A stretch of DNA of 64,000 nucleotides from Lojkania enalia (Eukaryota; Ascomycota; Dothideomycetes; Pleosporales). Where the stretch lies: NCBI GenBank assembly GCA_010094045.1, contig ML986776.1, forward strand, positions 1-64,000, written 5' to 3'. Below are positions 25,967 to 39,500 of this stretch, piece by piece. The position numbers were made by a program, and so were the translations under genes. How positions within the stretch are numbered: the stretch's first letter is position 1; the number at the start of each line of letters is the position of its first letter. The notes below the pieces were generated by a model that searched no databases, was not told where the DNA came from, and saw only the letters and a list, made by a program, of their open reading frames with translations.

Positions 25967-27734
25967 ATGGCTCTTCCACCAAAATGGTACCAGGTAAGAC
26001 AAGACGAAACAACCAGTGATATTCAACTCACGTATTGCATAGTTCCTCGTCAGTGTCTTCGCGTCGCTCGGATCGCTCCTTTATGGATATGATTTGGGCG
26101 TTATCGCGCAAGTCATTGCATCGCAATCTTTCGATTCATATTTTAACAGCCCTACCGATAATGAGACGTAAGGCTTTCATACCGGGCACAAATCGAGAGC
26201 TACATTAACAATAGGAATAGTGGAGCAGTCGTGTCTGTCTTCACCGGTGGTGCCTTTTTTGGCGCTTTCCTAGCAGGACCGGCTGGTGATAAGTTGGGCC
26301 GGAAATGGACGATTTTCATGGGTGCACTTATTTTCTGCCTCGGAGGGGCTTTGCAAACTGCGGCTCAGAATATGGCGTATCTATACTCAGGGCGAGCAAT
26401 TGCAGGTCTCGGGTAAGAATCGCCTTTGCAAGCGTTTGTCTACGTATCCTAACCCATGAAAGTGTTGGCGTGTTGGTGATGATCGTTCCATTGTACCAAG
26501 CTGAGTTGGCTCATCCGAGTATTCGCGGGCGAGTCACGGCACTCCAGCAATTTATGCTTGGTGTTGGTGCTCTCGCAGCAGCCTGGATTTCTTACGGTCA
26601 GTGATCTTCAGAAACCTTTTTAACCCGAAGCTAACCACTTGAAGGCACATATGTTGGCTTTAGTCCCGACGACAACAGGCAGTGGCGCGTCAGCCTCGTT
26701 ATTCAAATTGTCCCCGCTGCGATCCTTGCGGCGCTCATTCTCCTCTTTCCAGAATCACCACGATGGCTCATTGATCACGGAAAACCAGAAGAAGGGCTGC
26801 GAACGCTGGCACAACTTCACTCTCACGGGAACGAATCTGATCCCTGGGTTGTGGCCGAGTATAACCAAATCCAAGAAGCTATCACTTACGAGCACGAACA
26901 CGAGGCAAAATCCTATTCCGAGCTCTTTTCGGATAGGTCGTCCTTCCGTCGACTATTTCTAGCATGCTCAATTCAAGCATCTATTCAAATGACTGGCGTC
27001 AGTGCAATCCAATATTACTCCGTCACAATTTACGGAGAGATGGGAATTGAAGGAGATGACACGCTAAAATACCAAGCCATTTCATCAGTCATCGCGTTAA
27101 TCGCGCAATTTCTCTGTATTCTCTTCATCGATTACACTGGGCGCCGCTGGCCTCTTATCCTCGGTAATATTGGAAACATGATTACCTTTATTATTGCGAC
27201 TATTCTCTTGGCTAAGTTTCCCCCTGGAGCGAGTGGAAACACTAGTGCTTCTTGGGGCTTCATAGTCATTACATGGATCTATAATTTCTCATTTAGCGCA
27301 ACGTGTGGTCCGTTGTCATGGATCATTCCCGCGGAAATTTTTGATACCAAGACTAGGTCCATGGGTGTTGCAATTGCGACGATGGTCTCATTTGGCTTCA
27401 ACACGATGATCGGACAGGTTACGAAGCCCGCAATGACCAGCGTAGGATGGCGATACTACATCTTGTTTATCGTAAGTGTCTATCCGGAGACAGTCTCACT
27501 GCGCTTCACTCACTCAATTAGGTTTGCAACTTGACAAACGCAATCTTCTTCTGGGCTATACTCCCCGAAACCGCCAAGCGTCCTCTCGAAGAGATGAACT
27601 ATCTCTTTAAGCACGCACCTTTGTTCATTCCAAGCATGAAGCGTACTGATTACGCAACCCACGATCTTGAGCGTCGCGTTGAAGAAGTTGAAGCAAAGCA
27701 GAGTATGAATGATCATGTGGAAATCAAGATGTAA
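25967..27734 (+). CDS. MFS sugar transporter (sugar porter family)
   Basis: Exons are 25967-25993, 26043-26167, 26215-26412, 26463-26596, 26645-27471 and 27522-27734, giving 507 aa. The five introns are 47-50 bp with GT-AG ends and consistent phases. The start at 25967 gives MALPPKWYQ and leads directly into the first helix (SLLYGYDLGVIAQV). Sugar-porter signatures are visible: GDKLGRKW after helix 2, GLGVGVLVMIVPLYQAE, PESPRWLIDHGKPEEG before the central loop, GRRWPLILG after helix 8, and PETAKRPLEEM after helix 12. The substrate cannot be read from sequence. Its divergent pairing with a GH51 arabinofuranosidase makes arabinose, another pentose or arabino-oligosaccharides the best guess. Confidence 0.93.
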
Positions 27735-30700
27735 CGCAGTCTGCGAAGGTGTCGTGCACGCTTGTTTGATAGGTTAGCTTAATCTCTTCAAACTTCCAAT
27801 CTAGGCATTTTTCAAAATGTCGTTGATTGCCGCGATCCGGACCCCCAGCAAACAGGACGTGAGATCTCGGTACAATCGCGGGGCTAGAAAATGCTGTGTG
27901 ACGCAAGTGCATAAGTTCCATGGTGGGTAGGCAATTGGAATTCTATCGCTTGCAGTGTCACAATCATCATTCGTTCAATAAACGTGGCAAGAAGAGCTTC
28001 TGTAACCTTTAGGCCACTCCTATGCAATATTTTGGTGTAAATTTGGTCAACGTCTGTCCGATCTGCAACCTAAATGAGCTGCCCTGAGTAGGTACTCGAA
28101 GGGTCGTTGATTGTGATGTTTTGCTTATCTGCAGGACCAAGACGGGTTTTGCTGCAGAATGCAGCAGATGTCATTTCGGCACTTCAATGTTGCACAGGCT
28201 GATAAATGTCTTCGTAGCTAGTCGCAAGATTAGGTACCCTCCGCGGATTAGGAACAGTCAATATGCTTGTAAAAGCCATGTTACTAGAGCTTTCTTACTA
28301 TTCGATACCTGAAATCGGGTCGATCCTTCCTTCGTGATTCTATATCAAAGTTCATCCTAGGTAATGTAACTGTGGTGAGAGGCGAATCTTGTCTCAGGGA
28401 GGGAGATGAGGAGCTGAACTGGTTGATTGAAGATGGCCAGCGGGCCATATTTATGTACATGAAAAAGGGGTATATCAGCTGATATCCAGCGTGATATCCG
28501 GCGTAATATCGACCGTGATATCGTACGTCGATATCTAATACAGCTCGGCAGACGAGCTAAAAATCCCCATGACAGTAACTACGCCGTGTATTAAAATCAC
28601 TTCCATTTCCTCCCCTAATCATCGTAGCGCCGGACAATAGTGTTGTTGGCACGATCATGCATGCTCTAGACTGACCTTGGTCGTAAAAACTGACCCTAGA
28701 TTCTGCAGCTACACATTTGAGTCAGCAGAGATCTACCGAAACTATGTAGCTATCTGCAAATCATGGTACATTCTCTCAAGCTTGAGGAGAAGATTAGATT
28801 CGCGATGAGAAAGAGTCAGTTCTACACCATCTAAGGTACCATATGGTAGCTACTGCCGATGAGAAGCTAGAGAATGGCCTTGTAAAGTCGGAAACCCTAT
28901 GGAATTGATCTGATTTAGGTACCGTGATAAGGTAGATATGTCAAGGTGAAATATCGGACATTGCAGTACAACTATGTGTTCTTGGCATTTATCAATATAT
29001 TAAGGGTTAAAAGGGAGGATAAGTGTCACATGTTTCTACTATCCTATTATAGTTGGTCTGTTTTCAGGCCTATATAGTCTCACCATTGCCAGCTTCTAGC
29101 GAGGCAGGCCACTTACCCTCCTCAATACATCAATATTTGCCTCAGCAATTGATGCTCCCTGATACGCGACAATAAGATCACCATCCCACAGGCTTCAAAT
29201 AGAGAAATTCAACCTTAACATGGGAAATATTTGTTTAGAGGTAGAACAACGTAAACGGCACGTAGAAAAGCCCTAGAAATATTCTAGATGTTAGCACATG
29301 CGACTGTTGAAGGAGGGCAGCTTTGCGGAAGCAAAAGACGTTAGTCGAACGGAAAACTGCTAGATCCTAAGGGGGTTTATCTGGTTTGCAACCTTGCTAG
29401 CGTGTAAATCTTGCCTTGGTGTTGCAAAAATACAAATTTTATTTAGACCTGGCAGATCGGATGTAGGCATATGGAAGGCCTAGGTGCATGGGAAGAGCGT
29501 CTGGTACCTTTGTGTTGTGAAACGAATCTTTAAAAAGAGGTCGGACCCCGCTTATGAGTTAATTGGAGCCATTTCAGGCTTTCATATTGATGGGGGCGCA
29601 CCAGTGTGATAACAATGCGTGTCCAGGACTAGCCCTCTGAAGTCTGCGCTAATATAAGGTTCAAGCACCTCTGCATGAATAGTTAGAGTGCGGGGTAACC
29701 TAAGCTGGATTCGAGGCTCAAATGCCCTGCGGTAGAGAAGAACGACCTCAAATATTTAGAAATTGTGGTACGCTTGGCCGGACTACTGCATCCCGTGAGC
29801 TTATCCCTAGTCGGAGCTCCGGCCGATTGAATTGGGTGTTCCATATATAAGAGAATACAATAAAGCGCATGGTAACTCGCTTGCTACTCAATAGGGTCCT
29901 ATAGTACTGAGATGTGATAGTACTTTTTGGATTTTGCTTGAGTAGTACGCTATGTCAAGAACTGCAGTTGGAAATATGGTCGCTATTCACGTTGGTCCGA
30001 CAGAAACCTAATAGATCCTTCTATACAGACCGTTCCCAGAACACATTGCCAGTGTGTAATTGCATAGATTATTTTGGCATTGATTTATACGATGTGACCC
30101 GTCCTGACAATTTCCAAGAGTGACTAGGGGTCTAGGTACCACTAAGCACGTAGTGAGCGGTATTATATCATGTATTCAAGGTTAAAATTCAGAGAAAAAC
30201 TTTTCGTGCGTAGGAATACAACGCACAAATAACTAGGCACATTGCCGGCGATCGAGACTTTAGGCCATATCATGACAAAATTGGCGGCACCATCGTATGT
30301 CGTACAATAAAATATAGGTTATTAGAGTCTTCTCCTCCTAAGGTAAATGCAATAATTCGGCAATATCGTCAACTATGCCCTACACAAAGAAGAGATACCA
30401 AAATGATGTGATGTAGCTGCTCGAGTTAGCTAATCGTTGGCTGAGCCGCGCTAGACGATAAGTTGCTTAGCTCACGAAGGGCAATTGTCCACGGTTGAGA
30501 CTAGCGGCTTAACTCAATAAGAAGGTAGAACTACGCGGCCCAAAATAAGAGCGTAGGAGCCATGGAATGTTATTGGTAGTATTGCTCTGGTAGGTACTCT
30601 TTTCATTGCTAGAAAGTGGAATTAAAATCTTCAAAGGCCCTGAGTTGACCCATATGAAGCTTTATCATTTGTGTTTAGTATTTGGGCAAAGATATTGACC

Positions 30701-31851
30701 CCTTCCTGCAGCAACTTTCATATCCTGGAGCTTTAAAATGAACTGTTTCGGAGAATATCAGACCTTTGGGACGTGGTCATCAATTAATCCCAATGCAAGG
30801 TGAATCTCGCGCATTGTCTGGTCCAATCCTATAATAATTTCAGACCCTGTAGAAGCTCAATGTGGGGTACGAAATCCTATGCTGAGCCACCAATGTTTCA
30901 CGATAAGGCTTTTCTTGAGAGCGACTAGGACCAAGGTGGACCCGTTGAACGGATTGTGAGAATGTTGGTCGGGCCATGGGCCGCTCCGCCAAAGCGGTGT
31001 TTCACATTCCAATAGGAGCACCGAGATTTCTATATCTAGCATGTGAATCGAGAAAGGAACACTAGCATCATAGAGCTCCATGGAAAGGGTTTGAGATCCG
31101 ATAAATACTCGTAAGGGCGGGGGTTCTGCATAGTGTTAGGGAACATTAACCTCAGATTGGCTGGACTGCACGCTGCTCCTCAACCGTCCACGGGTCGTCG
31201 ATAGATCGCAGTTTCACCACCTCATTTGCGCATAGCTACCCGTCCACCCATGCTTTGGGTCGAGGTGCGCGCTTCCTAATATGACCCTATTTTATCGACA
31301 TAGCAACAAAACCCTGGACGCTTGAAGAGGGACCTTATCTGCAGCTACTTCGGTCATTTCCACCGAATGCGCCAACCCCACACGTTCAACCGGAATTGTA
31401 CTCCGGACAAGAAGATCACATATCTCCATATAAACTGAGCGAATTGCATTTTCTGAGAAGCTCATGCGCCAATTGATACCCCGGCTTGTGTTCTGAAAGC
31501 CATACTTCTGTCGCGTGGCCAGACGCCCAACGAGGCCAAGACTGCTGTCCCGCGGGCAGTTCGAGGTATGGACATTCTCCCGTTTCTCAACAGGCTATTT
31601 ATGAGGTACGGTGCTCTGGCTAGTGCGGGATATACTCCGTTGGTATAGATCCAATGCCTGCTTATTTCATAGCGATGACGAATGTGTGTACGATTCCCAT
31701 TTATCTCGCAGCCATTTGGTATGTATAAGAGAATCCTCACAGTTAAGATAGAGCCTATCATACACCCTTCAAATATGACTTTGTTTTCTTAGGAACAATC
31801 ATATATTTGACCAACCAATCATTGCGCACTCCCACCGCCCTTCTGCTGGGC
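27735..31851. other. AT-rich stretch without recognisable genes
   Basis: Both strands were read; only short frames without recognisable motifs occur. The first 300 bp probably hold the transporter 3' UTR. A small GATATC array is listed separately. TA-rich sequence with many stops in all frames from about 28.3 to 31.4 kb suggests decayed DNA. Two frames read as protein-like but could not be assigned to any family: minus strand 27921-27724 and minus strand 31081-30857. Confidence 0.5.
28471..28535. repeat. Phased GATATC array with adjacent hairpin
   Basis: GATATC or a one-base variant starts at about 28471 (TATATC), 28481, 28493, 28505 (AATATC), 28517 and 28530, that is, at a near-constant 12-bp spacing. 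A short inverted repeat (AGCTCG, five-base loop, CGAGCT) follows at about 28542-28558. This could be a decayed transposon end or a protein-binding array. Confidence 0.6.
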
Positions 31852-32835
31852 ATGGCAAACACCGGTCCTCCGCCGCGCACTTCTTTGGATCTCAACTTGC
31901 CTCTAGGTACCATGAGCAATTTCGATGAATTTGACGAGTGGAGCCAATCCGTGCATCCTAAGCAGAAGGGTCTAAATGTAATCACGAACAATCGTGTGCG
32001 CTTTTCAGAACGTTGCTCTCCATCTTCGGAGAATCGATTGACACTCACTCCCTTAATCGAACATCCAATACCTAGAGGTCACGACCAAGCTGGCCCCAAT
32101 GATATCTATGTAATTACGCAACCTGTCTTTAAATTCGGGCAACCAGGCGGAAGTGATCCGATGGCGAATTCCGGATGCGGCACACCGTTCCATGCAACGT
32201 CTTTCTCATACGCCCTTCCAACAGCTCCCGGTGGATCCAATCGAAGCGAAACGATACGACAAGACACGAATACAATCTCTCCACTTCAAACGCACTTCGA
32301 TAAGAACCTCTCGCTCTTCAGTTCTCATTCGAGCATCTACTCAGATAATGAGCCTCAGTCAGCATTCCCTTTCCCTGCACCCAACGCAAGTAGGCTCTCA
32401 TCTTCCCGCAAACGCAACATTGACAAATATGACGTCGACTCGGACTTAAAACCACCTTCCGATAGAATGCTATCTCCCAACCCGCGGAGAAGGAAGCCCT
32501 CACAGCTAGACCCAAACTCGGCGCGAGCTATCTACCTAGAAAAGAATCGGAAGGCCGCGAGCAAATGCAGGAGTAAACAAAAGAAACAACAGGAGCAACT
32601 AGTAGAGACGGCAAGGGTAGTCGAACGCCAAAACAAGATGTTGAAGGCTGAAGTCGAACTGCTTAGAGGGGACATGAGGGAATTGATGCAATTGGTAGGA
32701 CAACATAGCCATTGTCCTGATGCAAGGCTTCGGAACTACTTGCAACGTGAAGCAGACCGGCTTGGGGCTGGGATTCCAGGTAGCAGCCATGAATATAGTT
32801 CCCTAGGAAACGGTACCACGTTGCCAGAGAGATAG
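31852..32835 (+). CDS. bZIP transcription factor, ATF/CREB-like
   Basis: A single open frame starts at the ATG at 31852 (327 aa). Codons in the same frame upstream have no ATG, so an upstream exon cannot be excluded. The first 200 residues are polar and disordered. The basic region near residue 229 reads LEKNRKAASKCRSKQKKQQ, with the N-x-(A)-A-x-(S)-x-C-R spacing of bZIP factors. It is followed by a leucine zipper and a short C-terminal block (HSHCPDARLRNYLQREADRL), resembling the conserved Cys-containing tail of fungal Atf-type proteins. Family members commonly regulate stress or development genes. No target can be inferred, and the gene is isolated from its neighbours by kilobases of AT-rich DNA. 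Confidence 0.85.
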   Translation: MANTGPPPRTSLDLNLPLGTMSNFDEFDEWSQSVHPKQKGLNVITNNRVRFSERCSPSSENRLTLTPLIEHPIPRGHDQAGPNDIYVITQPVFKFGQPGGSDPMANSGCGTPFHATSFSYALPTAPGGSNRSETIRQDTNTISPLQTHFDKNLSLFSSHSSIYSDNEPQSAFPFPAPNASRLSSSRKRNIDKYDVDSDLKPPSDRMLSPNPRRRKPSQLDPNSARAIYLEKNRKAASKCRSKQKKQQEQLVETARVVERQNKMLKAEVELLRGDMRELMQLVGQHSHCPDARLRNYLQREADRLGAGIPGSSHEYSSLGNGTTLPER

Positions 32836-33130
32836 TAAGACTACTTTGGTTCACATTTTCTCATATTTTTTATCCGACGATCGCCTGCAAAAAATTCTCC
32901 GGGGTCTGGAATTCTGAGGCTAGAAGTTCACGAATGATGAACTCTTTACATATATTGTAATCGATAAGCGCTATTTGACAAAACGTCTATGTGAGTAATT
33001 TCTCTGCTAGAATACTTCAGAAAGATATTCATTATTCTGACAGATGTAAGCTACAGTTGAACCAACATTAATTCCGTCTAAGAATACCATTGTGCACGTT
33101 TGAGGCCCTCTGTGCCTATCAATTCCTGTC

Positions 33131-33870
33131 CTAGAGACGTTGTTCGATCAAGGCCATCATATCATCAATACCTGTTGGCTTGTTCACCCAATGCCTAATA
33201 TCATCGTAATACTTTATCTCGACATATCTGCCCAATACTGTAAGCCCTTCTTCCAAATCTTTCCCGCTACCAATTGGCACTACTTCGTCGTCCTCACAAT
33301 GTTCAAGCAACACCCGCGTAAGGAATGCTGTATTCGTCCTCGTTGCGCCACTACGCTCCTAAAGCCCAGGAAGAGTACGTATCTTTGTCGTAGAATTAGC
33401 GCTAAATCTACCTATCTACCTAACCTTATTGCAGAACAGAAGCTAAATAGACAGACTGATGAACTCAGCTAAACGCAAACTCACACAAAGGAGTTCCAGA
33501 ATCGCCATCGCGCGACCTTGGCTGATTCCTGCGAGCAAAATCCGGTCTATAGTTATACCATCGACTTCCGACCCGGTTCGCACAATGTCCATGACAGATT
33601 CGACGCTCTCTTTCAGGGCGTTCTTTTGCATATCCACTCGTTCACTCGGCCGTTGGACTGACGCTATGTCGAATTACTGGCACATCTCCTCCTGTTTCAT
33701 CTCCGCCCGTCTCATCACTAGATATGGAAATACCCGTTTTATCGACAGGAAAATAGAAGATAGTTATCCTTGCCGTCTTGGCATTCAAAGAATTCGAAGC
33801 AGAATTCGGTAGCATTGCCAGCTTGTCGATGGAGGAATATTATGGTGTGGGCGTGTGGTATATGTATTTC
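33131..33870 (-). pseudogene. Decayed serine hydrolase (acyl-protein thioesterase/carboxylesterase-like)
   Basis: Pieces of an APT1/phospholipase-carboxylesterase family member appear in order on the minus strand in different frames: HTIIFLH and GNATEFCFEFFE near 33850-33780, then FPYLVMRRAEMKQEEMCQ, a stop where the family has Trp of QWFD, then FDIASVQRPSERVDMQK. The nucleophile motif GISQG lies near 33540, and the C-terminal LEHCEDDEVVPIGSGKDLEEG with the His of the RHW block lies at 33313-33131. About 60-90 residues between the nucleophile segment and the C-terminal block are missing, and at least one frameshift occurs. The TAA in place of the expected TGG fits G-to-A mutation. No functional product is expected. 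Confidence 0.75.
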
Positions 33871-35793
33871 ATTGCGATGCCATGGCGGCCTTAGCTATTG
33901 TCTTAATAAATTGAGCTGGTAAAAAGGAAAGATACAACCTTCTATAAGCGTAAATCTGTAAACGGCGTCGGATATTTCTGATATTCCCGTGAACTTGATG
34001 CAAGCTACATAAGGAAAGAGCGATGTAATTTAGCAAATGTATCGTGGTTCTGTGGGGATAAGGGTAGTTGCAAACATGAAGGGCAACAATCTTTATACTT
34101 TCGTTGACTCATAGCTAGCCACTAGAACCTAAAAGCTCATCTACAATTTACGTAGTATTCTGGCTATTGAATTCTCAGTATCTGAAAAGAAGTCAACCAA
34201 ATAATATAAACTTTTACGACATGTCTTTTTGTTCCCAAATATTCACTGAAGAGGGTGTTCGTTTTAAGTGCCCAAGACAATAGTTTTGGAAAGGCCAATC
34301 AGTCAACTATACTGTCAGAAACCAACAAATATACAAGTAGAGATATATGATGCTAAAGGAATAATTAGGAAGATACTCTAAGCAAATTTCTATGCAGCAA
34401 AGCAGAACGACAGCGGATAGCGCTTCTCGGGTTCATGCCTATCATTTCCAAAACTTGGGTCATCATAAAATAGACTAATCATAGCATGGAGCATAGGATT
34501 AGTTGATGGGGAAACAATTGCTTGTCTCTAGGTTCAAGATAGAAGAAGGATAGTATCGTAGGGATATAATTCGAGCAACCTTAGAAAGATGATATACATC
34601 ATCATGAACATTCTTCAACACACTCCTAAAAGGTGGCGGTTGTCGCTTCTGGGGTAACTAACTGTTAATAAATGGAGCATAGAATTGCCAATTTTGCCTC
34701 AATGCATTAGAGTCTCCCTGAAGAGTCTAGCTATATCAAGCAAATAAAGTATATGTACTAATACTAATGTCCCTCCTTACGTAGCAAGAAGCCCACAGCG
34801 CCGAGAAATACGACGGATCCTTTAACTTAATTTCATTTAAAATCTGCGCATACATCGATATTTACTGAAATTGTATCCAAGTTGTACATTATGCCTCTTT
34901 CTAAACGCCTAGGAGACCTCCCACCGGTATATTACGTTTGTGACATCGCCTCTACGCCCAATTCATACGAAGCCTACTTTCATAGCGTAATACGATTATT
35001 TCACACCCACACCACTATTAACATCTTGCTACTCTCTATACGCATAAGACGATCTTATCTAAGCCTTAGAATCTTACTATAATTCTGGGGAATTATTATC
35101 AGCCTTATGCCTGCTATAGTGCACAAATTTATGCAAGGTTGCCACGCGAGTTAGCACCTCCAATCGAAGCGATCACCAATTCCAGTTAGTGCAACGACCC
35201 CACGCGTCTCACAGAATAATTACGGTGTAAATTAATTACGTCAATCAAGCAAGCCTAGCTACGGCTGACGATGGCTATACGAAGTCTTGGCGAGCGGGCC
35301 GATCTCATCCCTACAACCTTGCGACCTAACTCGACCTAGGCCATGCCTCCGGCTGACCAACCCAGCTCTCTGAGAACACCTGTAGAATTCCTACCTCACG
35401 TGTGTGTGCGTGTGAATTCTATTATGGTCATGCACCCTATGGGTATGGGCCGTTACAAAGCGCCAGCTATATACATTCTACTTCCTTACGCCTGCTCCAT
35501 TTCAGAAGCCAACTATGAGACCTGCTCGCCCAATGCCTAACTCCATGCTCAACAAAGGAAAGAAAAGGAAAGAAATATACTACCGTGTATAGGACAAGCT
35601 ATATAGCTAGTCAAGGCCTCGTATCCGTAGGGCATTTCCGGCGTCGTGCGCCTCTTAATCGGCAGCGCACTGGCCGAGGCGCGTTTATAGATAGCTTATC
35701 ATTCTACGCCTACGAGGTAGAAGAGGAGATTCTCAGCTGCCTCCGCTTATCTGCTTCCTCTTCGTCTCTACTTACTTCATCTTATACGTTTAG
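33871..35793. other. AT-rich stretch without recognisable genes
   Basis: No conserved protein, tRNA or transposon signature was seen on either strand. The sequence is strongly AT-rich from about 33.9 to 34.9 kb and becomes GC-richer towards the LINE remnant. It separates the decayed hydrolase from the LINE and NLR locus. Confidence 0.5.
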
Positions 35794-36256
35794 TTATAGC
35801 CGCCCTGTACTTTTTGTAAATTCGATCGTCGCCCTGACTACTTCTATATCCGGCTTCCAGTGCGTGCTGAATCGGTCCATCTATGCTCTACCCGCCACCC
35901 TCTTGTCTGCTTAAGTACCCTCCCAGCGCGTATGATAGCTCGCTAAACCGCTGTCCGTGCCTCTGTCGTAGCTTCGCTCTTTGCTGTCTCCACCGTCTAC
36001 ACGAGAAGAGGAAGTGTGCTATTGACTCTTTGTACCCACACTCGCATGCTGCCGTATCCACAGCCTTGATCTTGTAAAGATACTCGTTAAGGAACGTCTT
36101 ACCCGTCCGTAGCTGCGTGACGATAGCCGCCTCGCTGCTGTTTAGCTGTCGGTATATCTCTGCTGACTTGCCTAGGTGAATTCCCACCTCACAAGGGTAG
36201 GGCAGGCGCGGGCTGGCCGTCCTCCCTGCTAGTGGTGGCGGGCTTTGATACTGCAT
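35794..36256 (-). mobile_element. 3' end of a LINE (Tad-like) reverse transcriptase gene, truncated
   Basis: The minus strand encodes LRTGKTFLNEYLYKIKAVDT, then a zinc-knuckle-like ACECGYKESIAHFLFSC and a WRQQR tail. This is the C-terminus of fungal non-LTR retrotransposon ORF2 after the RNase H domain. After a frameshift it continues as WKPDIEVVRATIEFTKSTGRL to a stop near 35794. Only the last ~150 codons are present, as expected for 5'-truncated LINE insertion or decay. It lies 308 bp upstream of the NLR start. Confidence 0.7.
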
Positions 36257-36563
36257 TGCTACAAAACCGTTACGTATAATTTATACCGAAGATTTACTCC
36301 CAACAAAGAAGTAACTTGATTCGACTAGAGCGTATTGGTACAAGTCATTTGTGCCGATATCAGCCTTCTGTAGTTATCTGTCATTCCTCAAAAAGCGAGT
36401 TTGGTAACTCGCGTAGGCTCTGCCTTGCACTGCCACCCTGGTCGCTTGTCCGCGCCTTGTTACCCCACTCTGTTTCTGCCTTGTGCTGTTCAGCTGTCCC
36501 TCGAACTTCAAGGTAGCTCCGCAACTCCTTCAGTAAAACATGGGTCCTAGTAACATACTCTAA

Positions 36564-39500
36564 ATGGCCGAAGCTCTTGCCGCTATCAGCGTTGTCTCCA
36601 ACATCGTCCAGCTTGTTGATTTCAGTACTAGAGTTATACATCGCATTGAAGAGTTCTACTCCCTCGTAGGAGAAGTTCCGAAGTCTTTTCGTCACGTTAA
36701 AGCTGAGCTCCCTCTATTGAAAACTACGCTTCAGCAGATTAAAGAAGCTATCAAAGCGGACTCCGTGGCGGACGTAACTAGAAAAGCTCTTTTGCCCGTG
36801 ATAGCAGGATGTCGAGAGCAAATCGATCAGCTAGACGCTATTCTCGCGAAAACGTTACCCGAAATCAATGACAGCTGGCAGAGAAGGAGTAAGAAGGCGA
36901 TAGTAAGCCTACACCAGGATTCTAAGGTCGAAGGCATTACAAAGATCCTGCGAAACTATGTTGGGGTCTTAACGTTCTACTGCGCTGCTCTATCGTCGTC
37001 ATTACAGCCTCTTACAGGTAGGCATATTTTTAACGACTTATACGGACTCTAGACTAAGTATTCGTTTGTAGATGCCAAACTCTCTAAGATCCGCTGGTGG
37101 CTATCTGCGCCGGATCCCTCTGTAAACTACCGAAAAGCGTTTAAGCAACGACAGGCTGATACTGGGCTTTGGTTTCTTGAGAGCGAACAATACACTGGAT
37201 GGAAGATGGACGCTGTGCCTCTTTGGCTGTATGGAATCCCGGGGTGCGGCAAGACTGTACTAAGCTCTACTATTCTCCAAAATGTGCTCCAACACTGCCA
37301 GGATGATCCTGCGAAGGTAACTGCGTATTTCTTCTTCGACTTTAATGATGAGCAGAAGCAGGACCCGGAGATGATGCTGCGCTCGTTGCTGTGCCAGCTC
37401 TCACAGCAATCTATTAAGATCCCTGCGAGCCTCGACACCCTGTTCTCTTCTTGCGAAAACGGGCAGCGGCAACCGTCAGTTTATGCGCTTCTGGAGGCAG
37501 TGCGACAACTGATGCAGGAGTTTCCGCAGGTCTATGTTGTTCTCGATGCTCTAGATGAATGCGCTCGACGTGCAGAGGTAATGGACATACTTGAAACAAT
37601 GGCTCAATGGCAGCTTCAGAATTTACACCTTCTGGTAACGAGCAGAAGAGAACGGGATATCGAGAGCTCCTTAGAAGGGTTTGTAGACGAGCAGAACAGG
37701 ATCTGTCTTCAGAGCGGACAAGTTGACAAAGACATACAACGATACGTCCGACAAAGGCTTATTGACGACAAAAACCTACACAAATGGGAGAAAGACGCTG
37801 TTATTAAGCAAGAGATTGAGACTGCCTTAATGCAAGGAGCTCATGGGATGTATGAATCCTCTTTTGAATCCCAAGCTGTCTAACGCTAATAATCACCAAA
37901 GGTTTCGATGGGCCGTATGTCAGCTTGACACATTAGGAAAGTGTCGCAATAGAGCAATGCTCCGCAAAGCCCTCACTACATTGCCGCAAACATTGGATCA
38001 GACATACGACCGCATTCTCTCTACTATCGGCGAAGAGGATTCCAAGTATGCCATTCGCATTCTACAGTGGCTGACCTGCTCAGCCCGACCACTCTCAGTA
38101 AATGAAGTCGCCGAAGTCGTCGCCATTGACATAGAGCGCGACCCTGCGTTTAACCGCGATGAAATCCTGGAAGACCCTCTAGAAGTGTTGGATATCTGCT
38201 CTAGTCTTGTTACCATAACTGTAGACGATCGAAACAAGTGGGAAAGGTCAGTGACACGAGTTGTTTCATTAGCACACTACTCAGTTAAGGAGTACCTCCT
38301 CTCAGACAGAATCCAGAAAGGCCGAGCAGCACATTATAGCATGCAAGAAACTGTATGCCACAATGCTATAGCAAAGGGCTGCCTTGGATACCTTCTTCAG
38401 TTCCAACAGGCAGAGCTGTCCGCAGAAGGAGTTCTTGAGGACTTGACGCTCGCACGATACTCGGCTGAGTTCTGGATCAGCCACGCTAAGAAGATAGGTG
38501 GGAAAATAGAGGAGATGAGCCGAGATATAATAAATCTGCTCTCAACGGAAAACTTTGCGTATATTAACTGGATCCGGTTATATAACCTTGACAGACCTTG
38601 GGATGAGCCCGATTTTTCAAAGGTTCTAAAATGGGAACCGGCTCCATTATACTACGCAGCACTCTCAGGCCTAAGTGGGGTGATGAAGCTGCTGCTCGAT
38701 AAGGGCGACGACCCGAACGTACAGGGCGGACGGTACGGCAACGCACTCCAGGCGGCTTCATCTGCAGGCCACGGGCAGGCAGTGAAGCTTCTGCTTGACA
38801 AGGACGCCGATCTGAACGCACAGGGTGGATACTACGGCAACGCACTCCAGGCGGCTTCATATAGAAACCACAAGCAGGTAGTGAAGTTGCTGCTTGACAA
38901 GGGAGCCGACCCGAACGCACAGGGTGGAGAGTACGGCAACGCACTCCAGGCGGCTTCATCTGGAGGCCACGAGCAGGTAGTGAAGCTGCTACTTGACAAG
39001 GGCGCCGACCCAAACGCACAAGGTAGACACAATAGCAACGCACTCCAGGCGGCTTCATCTGGAGGCCACGAGCAGGTAGTGAAGCTTCTGCTCGACAAGG
39101 GCGCCGACCTGAACGCACAGGGTGGGTACTACGGCAACGCACTTTATGCGGCTTCATCTGGAGGCCACGAGCAAGTGGTGAAGCTTCTGCTCGACAAGGA
39201 CGCCGACCCGAACGCACAGGGTGGACACTATGGCAACGCACTCCAGGCGGCTTCATCCGAAGGCCACGAGCAGGTAGTGAAGCTTCTGCTTGACAAGGGT
39301 GTCGACCCGAATGCACAGGGTGGATACTACGGCAACGCACTTTATGCGGCTTCATCTGGAGGCCACAAACAGGTAGTGAAGCTTCTGCTCGACAAGGACG
39401 CCGACTCGAACGCACAGGGTGGATACTACGGCAATGCACTCCAGGCGGCTTCATCCGAAGGCCACGAGCAGGTAGTGAGGCTTCTGCTTGACAAGGGCGC

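Noticed and set aside
29660..29690. Possible tRNA B-box (GGTTCAAGC)
   Set aside because: No A-box or cloverleaf could be built around it; no tRNA gene was found anywhere in the window.
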